Virus record (IMG/VR): IMGVR_UViG_3300033148_007061
Coordinates: 1-42,951 of that record
DNA: 42,951 bases
Direction: 5' to 3' (one strand)
From: a virus
Positions 38,001 to 42,951 of the stretch are shown piece after piece. The position numbers and the translations under genes are program-made. The stretch's first letter is position 1. Every line of letters begins with the position of its first letter. The notes below the pieces were generated by a model, which was not told the origin of the DNA, made no database searches, and saw only the letters and a list, made by a program, of their open reading frames with translations.

Positions 38001-38569
38001 CCCCGCTTAACAGTCATAAACATTATGTCAGAGATGTTCGTAGCTTCCTCTGCTTCCATCCCATATGCGTTTAGAACTGTCGTTATGGCATCAACTGCTG
38101 TATTCGTTTCTGTAAGCCCGGCTTTAGCTGCTTTAGCCGATGCAGTTAAAACATCAATGGCTTTAGCCGGCTCGACACTAGCTGAGAGGACTTGATACAT
38201 ACCTTTAGCAAGCTCAGTCGAATCTCCAAGCACAGGCGGAAGTTTCTGCAATTCGGCTCTAAGTTTGTCTGTCTCTCCCTGACTTACAGAAAGCATGGTC
38301 GTAACGTTTGCCCATTCTCTTTCAAACTCACGCCCTTTTTCAATCATATCGGAAAACTGACGGATAAACCCCCTCACAGCCATAGTTATTCCGGCTGTCA
38401 CTCCAAGGCCGGCAGCCATCTGCTTCCACATGCCTTTAAATGCAACTCCAGATTTAGAGGCATAGGTCTGCATAGACTTCTGGTCTTTGTTTACAGCTTT
38501 TACGCTTTGCGTAAAGCCAGACTTATCCAGCTTTAATTTTCCGAAAATACTCCCGGCATCAAAAGCCAT
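35069..38569 (-). CDS. tail tape measure protein
   Basis: The 1166-residue protein has a TP901-type core at about residues 60-310 (EFEREWANVTTMLSVSQGET, TVLNAYGMEAEEATNISDIM, QGIPAATATMQLRQVM). A long coiled-coil middle follows, then a Gly/Ala/Ser hydrophobic region (AIFDGIGAGASAATSAASGA-type) that may insert into the host membrane, and a short end. Its length predicts a tail of roughly 150-180 nm, by the usual 0.15 nm per residue rule. It sits just after the frameshifting chaperone genes. Confidence 0.92.
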   Translation of the reverse strand: MAFDAGSIFGKLKLDKSGFTQSVKAVNKDQKSMQTYASKSGVAFKGMWKQMAAGLGVTAGITMAVRGFIRQFSDMIEKGREFEREWANVTTMLSVSQGETDKLRAELQKLPPVLGDSTELAKGMYQVLSASVEPAKAIDVLTASAKAAKAGLTETNTAVDAITTVLNAYGMEAEEATNISDIMFMTVKRGKLTFGELAHSLGTVAPVAGTIGIKFDEVAAAIASLTRQGIPAATATMQLRQVMMAVLKPSEQAKKKAEELGIEWSAAALKAKGLGGFLAEVKEKTGGNSEALSKLVPNVRALTGVMALAGRAADGFEKDLGLMSNAAGSTDEAFKKNIDTFDTWLATAKVVSNKGKEAFYEGLINPIKEAVGSAEDLDAISIRLQESMRILGSTVGNVTVELVSLKGMMNATADTLLDRLLPATEKWESAQDKARRKGKEAKEQVMGFIAGLENLDVTYEDALKAWKKGDQYWKEWLVKMEKANQKLTTMEYVFGGLTQVALKNALAIREHEKQILADSKSAEEANRRIIEYRESLKKGNETIENSINIFKEFGLTTRTELKAELEAAEKALVELKNSTEATPGSVEKLKSKIKDLKEQLYGSSDALKDNKDKLQAWEEYLRQNNLKTTTEWYDEIVKLNKIKDELKSKLDSGKLSLDTYNSAIESLNSDLQILRESYISLNKQVEEFNRLMDLTDIPQSEIDALITSCGGLTSSMDILNGILYEHGEELGGVQEEWKKTKNEVTSAVQEMSTIIADSMRNIANTIVDTLGIYEAFTYQAQEFDNSYYENAQNNLDEWYENQQQIIENTIQSEEEKAAALQALEEKYYQKKQDLQNAETQAREKHRQDELKKEESLWNQIKGIVATAIEEIMVIYTTKFLMKILEGTKSATSAVAGIFDGIGAGASAATSAASGAASAMSGVFLGLGAAVGTFLGTLISGGDDLSYTNKLLETVAWDQGEKMDHTNAQLNDIKKTSWNINDKLGALYNAMTTQGTVYVNMFASDPLEQLGQDFNRGLTGLGGDIVSLGGKIGNGIAGLEKGIRDSNNKFIKSMKNFNEVSGAQGASMMGVRAISAQDEGTWYVQAQEQLFRAHRGEIVDIRHVDSQPTRAGSDGIGNINVQIKPVVIPKNDKYLINFTVEKVERLKKDIIKGNVPINLGAIAGGRL

Positions 38570-38573
38570 GATA

Positions 38574-39268
38574 TTATCCTCTCTTTTTCATTTTGAGCCA
38601 TCCCCAATTAGCTTCCCATTCTTCACGCCTTCTGTCAATTCCTTCTAGAGCTAGATATTCATTTAACATTTCTTTGTACAATTTCTTAGTTTCAGCACCT
38701 CCGACGAAGGCAAGGTTTACCATTTGAAGCTGAGACAAATCTCTCAAGATCTGTTTTCTTCTTGCCTCGATCATCCATCTTAATTCATCCCTTATATCAA
38801 GGTTATACAGCTGTTCACCGGGAAACTGGCCTGGAAACTCTCTTGCAATAAGAATTAAGCCTTGTCTCCAGGCCTCTTTAGGTTTTTTTCTATTTCCTTT
38901 TCAGCTTGGTTTGTATCTTCAAATTGCCATGCTTTTTTAATCGTATTTTTAATGAGCTCGATTCTTTCCTTCTCAATCTCATTAAATCTCTGTGTTACAT
39001 AAAGATATATATCCTCGACTTCTCTTAGTTCCAGTTTATCCAGTATCTTCTTTTCTATATTGAAAACAAACATAACAAATTGATAAAGAGCATCAACGCT
39101 TTCCTTTTTTGCTGAGGTCAAGACGATATTTTCACTTATCTCCCCCATTCTTACCCTAACTTCTCTTGTCATAGGGATACTTTTATACACCTCATCATTG
39201 ATTTCAACTTCGATCGGATCATAAAAACTTTTTCTTGTGCTTAATTTCAATCTTTTGTTTTGGCTCAC
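38574..39268 (-). CDS. tail assembly chaperone, long form made by -1 frameshift
   Basis: The long product reads the first 129 codons of the chaperone gene, slips at A AAA AAC (38888-38882) and continues in the -1 frame through PKEAWRQGLILIAREFPGQF into the frame that holds MIEARRKQILRDLSQLQM, ending at 38574. That makes about 231 residues. No stop lies between the slip site and the end of the second frame. This is the lambda G/GT arrangement, which is conserved between tube and tape measure genes. The second frame is therefore not an independent gene. Confidence 0.82.
38855..39268 (-). CDS. tail assembly chaperone, short form (gpG-like)
   Basis: The 137-residue protein has a beta-rich N-terminus (KLSTRKSFYDPIEVEINDEV) and a helical C-terminal half, ending LKRPGDKA in frame 0. 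It lies between the tube protein and the tape measure. It should coat the tape measure during tail growth, with the frameshifted long form helping recruit tube subunits. The ribosome site is AAAGGTGAGCC-like, and it starts 18 bases after the tube stop. Confidence 0.83.
   Translation of the reverse strand: MSQNKRLKLSTRKSFYDPIEVEINDEVYKSIPMTREVRVRMGEISENIVLTSAKKESVDALYQFVMFVFNIEKKILDKLELREVEDIYLYVTQRFNEIEKERIELIKNTIKKAWQFEDTNQAEKEIEKNLKRPGDKA
38882..38888 (-). promoter_or_regulatory. -1 ribosomal frameshift heptamer A AAA AAC
   Basis: In frame 0 the codons are GAA AAA AAC. The heptamer fits the X XXY YYZ rule exactly and lies 8 codons before the frame 0 stop. Slippage by -1 opens a frame of about 100 codons. 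I cannot fold the downstream RNA. Confidence 0.82.
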
Positions 39269-39286
39269 CTTTAGTCACCTTTCCCG

Positions 39287-39808
39287 TTAAGATGCAGGTC
39301 CAACACGCCACATTTCACCAACCTGACCGCTTGTGTCATCAGGAAAACCCTTGAATATGGTATTGAAAACACGCTGACCTGAATTGTCATAAGCAAGCTC
39401 CATGCTGATTCTTGGGTATGCTCTGTGAATATGCAACCATTCAGTATCAGTTGTAGATACAACGCCATTGGCAATAGGTTTTACAATAACTTCTTTTGCG
39501 TCTGAAAATACCGCCTCCCCAACAGGATTGCTGACCTTTAGGTTATTGGCTCCAGCTGTAGCATTACCAAAACATTTCTCAAGGTTTCCCACCTCTTCTC
39601 TTGTCAAAGGGACTTCCAGCTCAGGATTAGTGACTCCGGTCTTCACCTCATCAACATCTGTTTCACCTTGCTGGTCTTCTTTTATTCCAGCTCGGAGTTC
39701 TTCATATCTGAAAGTAACCCCGCCGAATGTCTTGCTAAAAGAAATATTGTCACCAGAAGGATCCCAGATAACAACACAAGGCCCTAAGTCTTTGATTTGT
39801 AGACTCAT
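39287..39808 (-). CDS. major tail tube protein
   Basis: The 173-residue protein begins SLQIKDLGPCVVIWDPSGDN and includes GGVTFRYEELRAGIKEDQQG, VDEVKTGVTNPELEVPLT and WLHIHRAYPRISMELAY. These have the tube-subunit beta-barrel style of non-contractile tails. GGAGGTTAAAA precedes the ATG. Upstream 61 bases hold no credible gene. It lies just before the chaperone pair. Confidence 0.8.
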   Translation of the reverse strand: MSLQIKDLGPCVVIWDPSGDNISFSKTFGGVTFRYEELRAGIKEDQQGETDVDEVKTGVTNPELEVPLTREEVGNLEKCFGNATAGANNLKVSNPVGEAVFSDAKEVIVKPIANGVVSTTDTEWLHIHRAYPRISMELAYDNSGQRVFNTIFKGFPDDTSGQVGEMWRVGPAS

Positions 39809-39869
39809 TTTTAACCTCCAAAAATATCATGTTTTAATTTAGCCCAAAAGCTATCATGATAATTTTTTT

Positions 39870-40289
39870 TCATAAATTTTTATCCTTAATTTTAAAAACA
39901 TAATTACAGCTAAACTCATATCTTCCTTTTTCATCTTGCCCTATATACTGAGGTATAGCCAAAGGTTCAATGACCATGACCTCGTATTCCTCACCGCTGG
40001 TCACAACAGGCAAAGCCCATCCAGCGGATCCTAAAGACCAATCTCTATAAATAGCATCATAAACATTCCAGGCTCTTGTTCTGGCTGTAAAATATGTCTT
40101 AGCCCTGGAAAGCACTTGAATCGAATAATCAGCCCTATCCGGCAAATCAAATTCAATACCCCCGCCCCCTGTCTCCAATATCAAATCGCAGGCATCAGGT
40201 GCATCTTGAGGACGATGACCGGAAAATAAATCAGTCCCTAAAGTCAAACTGGCTTTATCTTCTATAAACCTTATAATTTCTTTAAACAT
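39870..40289 (-). CDS. tail terminator/completion protein
   Basis: The 139 residues include HRPQDAPDACDLILETGGGG, IQVLSRAKTYFTARTRAWNV and YEFSCNYVFKIKDKNL, the pattern of the minor capsid/tail terminator family (gpU or gp17-like) that caps the tail tube. It directly precedes the tube gene. It abuts the gp10-like gene without a gap. Confidence 0.75.
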   Translation of the reverse strand: MFKEIIRFIEDKASLTLGTDLFSGHRPQDAPDACDLILETGGGGIEFDLPDRADYSIQVLSRAKTYFTARTRAWNVYDAIYRDWSLGSAGWALPVVTSGEEYEVMVIEPLAIPQYIGQDEKGRYEFSCNYVFKIKDKNL

Positions 40290-40712
40290 TTATTTTGCAT
40301 TCCTTATTGTTTTTGCAATAATCTTTAAATAATCCTCTTTATATTTAGCCATTTTACTTTCTAAAAATTTTGGCCCTGGTTGTTTAGCTCCTGTTCTTGT
40401 GTATTTATATCTTCCTGGCTCAGCTTCATGTTGTTTTGCTGCATAAGAAATATTGAATCCTCCAATGCCTATTATTTCATTGGTTTTTCTTTCAACTTCA
40501 ACAGGGGACTGTCCTGGCTCACCAGATTTAGATCCCCATAAATCGCCATGTTTAAACGGAGCTTGCGGCGGTTTCGTTACAGCATCATCAAGTAATTGAT
40601 TAACTGCATTAAACATACCTTTCTCAGCAGCCTCTGGAATGGTCTTTTCAACTATTTTTTTAAACTTTTTATCAAAATCGCTGAAATCTAAAAAATAACC
40701 GCCTTTATTCAT
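40290..40712 (-). CDS. HK97 gp10-like head-tail protein
   Basis: The 140-residue protein has a helical start (DKKFKKIVEKTIPEAAEKGM), a PPQAPFKHGDLWGSKSGEPG turn and YAAKQHEAEPGRYKYTRTGA then GPKFLESKMAKYKEDY, which is the HK97 gp10 pattern with its GPKFLE end. It joins head to tail. It overlaps the upstream gene by four bases. Confidence 0.78.
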   Translation of the reverse strand: MNKGGYFLDFSDFDKKFKKIVEKTIPEAAEKGMFNAVNQLLDDAVTKPPQAPFKHGDLWGSKSGEPGQSPVEVERKTNEIIGIGGFNISYAAKQHEAEPGRYKYTRTGAKQPGPKFLESKMAKYKEDYLKIIAKTIRNAK

Positions 40713-41008
40713 GCTAAAAATACCTCCTGAGCTACATCGCTAAAATCCTTCACATACCTTACTGTAATTATTGAATATTCAACACCATTTATTTTCAATC
40801 TATCTTGATGAGTCAAATCTCCATCATAAAGAATATAAACAGAACCCCTGGAAACAACCTCCTCTCCATTAATATTCCTTATAAGTCTTGTTTTCCAATC
40901 CACATAACCTTTAACATCAATTTCCAATGCAGCTAAAGGCTCATTCCAGTCATCATCCCCCTGCCAACGGAGAATGGTTATATCATCTACGCAATAGGCT
41001 CTAATCAT
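40709..41008 (-). CDS. head closure/stopper protein
   Basis: The 99 residues are beta-rich (ITILRWQGDDDWNEPLAALE, then VDWKTRLIRNINGEEVVSRG and VYILYDGDLTHQDRLKINGV). This is the layout of SPP1 gp16-like or gp6-type closure proteins. It stands between the Mu F-like and gp10-like genes. ATGA overlaps link it to both. Confidence 0.7.
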   Translation of the reverse strand: MIRAYCVDDITILRWQGDDDWNEPLAALEIDVKGYVDWKTRLIRNINGEEVVSRGSVYILYDGDLTHQDRLKINGVEYSIITVRYVKDFSDVAQEVFLA

Positions 41009-41883
41009 ATCCTAGCCTCCCTGACTTCTATTGCCTCTTGAGATGTTGGGCTTGTATTGTGCATACATGAGGGGTGGAAAGGCGTGTATTGATCCATATA
41101 AGGATACTTTGTGCTTTTGCCACTTAAAGAATAAACATTCCCTTCATAAGGCAAGCAAATCGGGCATTTTGTCCCATGATCTGAAATCTGCACCAAATCA
41201 TTTTCAAACTGTTCGCATGCTCTTAATACAGCCCTCGTCTGGATAGTCCTTAAGCGTGTACGACTTACCATCCGTCCGTAATAGATAAGATCATAGTTCC
41301 TGCCATTTATGTTTATATACTTCCTCTCATAAGCTTGCCGGCCAAAATGTTCCCTTATAAGAGTCTGGAGCCTCTGTCTTGAAGCCCCCTCTGCAATTTC
41401 TTCATCCAGCAACTCAGCAATAACCGCCTCGTCCCTTAGGTCAAAATACTGTATATTTTGGATCTGCCTCCCAGCCTGGCGTATCAGATATAAATATGTA
41501 GCAACGTTTGTAATAATGCTTTGATTAGCCCTTATATAAACATCTATTGTCTCCTCTATTCCCTTTTCGATTTCTTGCTGATGCAGATTTGTATTATAAT
41601 CAGGCTTCGGCTTTTTCCCTAATATTTCAAGGCGTGTTCTGGCTATAACATAACTTTTTTTATAAGCTTCCGGAACAGCAATATTTACCCAACGGATGAC
41701 TCTGCGATTAAGTTTCTTCACAATATCCTTTATTTTTTCTTCGGTTTTTATAAGCTTCAATTCTGTAATTTCCCCAGAAACCGCTCTTAACAGCTCATCT
41801 TTAATCTCATCAGATGCTTTTTTATAGATTTGTCCTATATCGGCTGTTTTATCTCTGAGCGGTATTAATCCTTGTTTAGCCAT
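41005..41883 (-). CDS. Mu F-like minor head protein
   Basis: The 292-residue protein has a helical first half (ADIGQIYKKASDEIKDELLR). The C-terminal part has TRLRTIQTRAVLRACEQF, then CPICLPYEGNVYSL and PFHPSCMHNTSPT, the conserved CxxC...HPxC end of phage Mu F/SPP1 gp7 head morphogenesis proteins. It is a minor structural component at the portal. The start overlaps the previous gene as TAATG. In many phages it sits near the portal, but here it lies beyond the glycan cassette. Confidence 0.82.
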   Translation of the reverse strand: MAKQGLIPLRDKTADIGQIYKKASDEIKDELLRAVSGEITELKLIKTEEKIKDIVKKLNRRVIRWVNIAVPEAYKKSYVIARTRLEILGKKPKPDYNTNLHQQEIEKGIEETIDVYIRANQSIITNVATYLYLIRQAGRQIQNIQYFDLRDEAVIAELLDEEIAEGASRQRLQTLIREHFGRQAYERKYININGRNYDLIYYGRMVSRTRLRTIQTRAVLRACEQFENDLVQISDHGTKCPICLPYEGNVYSLSGKSTKYPYMDQYTPFHPSCMHNTSPTSQEAIEVREARI

Positions 41884-42347
41884 TAAAATTCATCCACCTC
41901 TGTATCAACAGATTCGTCCTCATCTCTATCAACATCCACCATACCAAATGTTTTTGCAGTCTTAAAATCCTTTAATAAGGCATCTACAAATGGAGGCACT
42001 GGAAGCGACATCAAATCATCTTTATTGTAATCCTCTTTAACTATCCCAGCCTTAATCACAGCCTGAGCCTGGAGTCCTTTTCTGCGGTCTTCATCCTCAA
42101 GATGCTGAGCCAGATAATAAGCCATTTCACCGTTTACTTTCTTGAGAATCACAAGCTGTGCTGCTGATGCTTCAGCATAAGTAGGAACATCATATTTAGG
42201 GCTGTAATAGATGCGGTTATAAGCGTTTTTTACAGCTTTTGTTTTTGCAGCATCATCTGATAAAGCATCCCAGACTGTTGTTATAAGGCGTTCATCTGTA
42301 AAATACGATTTTGCTTCTGCTAAATCATCAAACCATCCTAGACTCAT
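41883..42347 (-). CDS. head-tail adaptor-like protein (154 residues)
   Basis: The chain is helical: SLGWFDDLAEAKSYFTDERL, AVKNAYNRIYYSPKYDVPTY, AQLVILKKVNGEMAYYLAQH. This matches DnaT-like/gp6-like adaptor proteins that bind below the portal. An acidic end (DRDEDESVDTEVDEF) follows. It is the first connector gene after the glycan cassette and overlaps the sulfotransferase stop as ATGA. Confidence 0.7.
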   Translation of the reverse strand: MSLGWFDDLAEAKSYFTDERLITTVWDALSDDAAKTKAVKNAYNRIYYSPKYDVPTYAEASAAQLVILKKVNGEMAYYLAQHLEDEDRRKGLQAQAVIKAGIVKEDYNKDDLMSLPVPPFVDALLKDFKTAKTFGMVDVDRDEDESVDTEVDEF

Positions 42348-42934
42348 GACGCCCTCCCTTTAATCAATTTTATATCCGGCATCTTCTCTGTTTTTAAAAT
42401 CAAAGAAGAATAAGCCTTGCAAAGCATATCTAATTCATCAGAAGACAGGTGTTCAAGTTTTGAATGCCGCTCCCTTTTAGGTGGAAGCTTTATGTCTCTA
42501 TGCGGTGAAACAGCACTTATAAACCATTCGATTTCTTCTTTATATTTCCATAATTTTTCATATCTCATAGCAGATACATAAAAAGGGAATTCGCCGCTTG
42601 TCCAAAAATCAAATATCTTCTCATAGTTAAGATAATCAGCTTCGAGGATATTTATCTTTTCCGGGTCTCTTTTACATAAGCAATTCTCAAAATGTCTTTT
42701 ATCCATCCGAGTCCGTTTCGTGCTTATTATCGCCTTTGGTATATTCCCGAATAGAAATATACAGCCGCATGCATTGTTTATGTCAGCCTTTGATACCTTG
42801 AGATGTCGCTTTATAACCCCGTTTACAGGCTCTTGACGTGAAGGCCATACTTTAGCCGGCTCTAATCCAGCTACAGCCCTAGCCAAAAGAGTCGTCCCGC
42901 ATCTAGGTATCCCTGCAATTATGATATGCTTCAT
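42344..42934 (-). CDS. sulfotransferase-like protein
   Basis: The 196-residue protein opens with IIIAGIPRCGTTLLARAVAG, the P-loop-like site that binds PAPS 5'-phosphosulfate in sulfotransferases (PRSGTT type). Later come IISTKRTRMDKRHF, in the place of the 3'-phosphate loop, and SAMRYEKLWKYKEEIEWF, the RYExL signature. It is shorter than typical sulfotransferases (about 250-350), so its acceptor-binding part is reduced. It follows the methyltransferase gene by an ATGA overlap at the contig junction. Transfer of sulfate to a glycan is the likely job. Confidence 0.78.
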   Translation of the reverse strand: MKHIIIAGIPRCGTTLLARAVAGLEPAKVWPSRQEPVNGVIKRHLKVSKADINNACGCIFLFGNIPKAIISTKRTRMDKRHFENCLCKRDPEKINILEADYLNYEKIFDFWTSGEFPFYVSAMRYEKLWKYKEEIEWFISAVSPHRDIKLPPKRERHSKLEHLSSDELDMLCKAYSSLILKTEKMPDIKLIKGRAS

Positions 42935-42951
42935 TTTCTCTCCGCTATCCA
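42838..42951. repeat. terminal direct repeat, right copy
   Basis: Identical to bases 1-114. Joining the copies restores one intact sulfotransferase gene and the ATGA overlap with the methyltransferase gene, which supports circularity. Confidence 0.95.

Overview
This window is one complete, circular tailed-phage genome, almost certainly of siphovirus type (Caudoviricetes). Bases 1-114 recur exactly as bases 42838-42951, so the contig closes on itself. The unique length is about 42,837 bp, and the cut falls arbitrarily inside a sulfotransferase-like gene. Every credible gene lies on the minus strand, so the biological reading order runs from high to low coordinates. I see no integrase, CI-type repressor, excisionase, tRNA or CRISPR array, and a virulent lifestyle fits best. 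The DNA is A+T-rich. AGGAGG-type ribosome sites and two near-consensus sigma70-type promoters (TTGACA with a 17-base spacer) point to a bacterial host that uses ordinary Shine-Dalgarno initiation. I cannot name the host from the sequence.

Early and replication region (about 25100 down to 12000). A strong promoter at 25069-25097 fires into a dense run of small genes, many with ATGA or TAATG stop-start overlaps. They include zinc-binding mini-proteins, an HTH protein, a free-standing GIY-YIG endonuclease, a RecA-like (Sak4-type) ATPase, an SSB-like protein with an acidic DDIPF tail, an MT-A70 adenine methyltransferase followed by a PD-(D/E)XK-like nuclease, a DnaD/replisome-organiser-like protein, a block of duplicated accessory genes and a second PD-(D/E)XK-like nuclease. 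A second promoter at 19933-19961 heads a structured leader that ends in a terminator-like stem. Two degenerate CNNGG pentamer arrays sit just upstream of two genes near 12 kb.

Lysis, packaging and head region (about 13800 down to 3800). Here are holin-like membrane proteins, an NlpC/P60 endolysin candidate, a small lipoprotein, TerS and TerL, the portal, a protease-scaffold gene with an internal scaffold start, a DUF2190-type decoration protein and the HK97-fold major capsid protein. A strong stem-loop terminator follows the capsid gene.

Glycan cassette (3786 down to 1, continuing at 42934-42344). Five tightly coupled genes lie between the capsid gene and the head-tail connectors: an MptE/DUF115-like plus GT-A fusion, two more GT-A glycosyltransferases, a SAM methyltransferase and a sulfotransferase. 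A second carbohydrate pair, a truncated nucleotide-sugar dehydrogenase-like protein and a lipoprotein glycoside hydrolase, ends the tail module at 27105-25203.

Connector and tail region (42347 down to 25203). Head-tail adaptor, Mu F-like protein, head closure, gp10-like protein, tail terminator, tube protein, a tail-assembly chaperone pair joined by a -1 frameshift on A AAA AAC, the tape measure, two related distal-tail discoidin-like proteins flanking a Kelch-like propeller, two hub or baseplate proteins, and a tail fibre with YadA-head-like repeats. The most notable candidate system is the late-expressed glycosyl, methyl and sulfo transfer cassette, which could decorate the virion or remodel the host surface.
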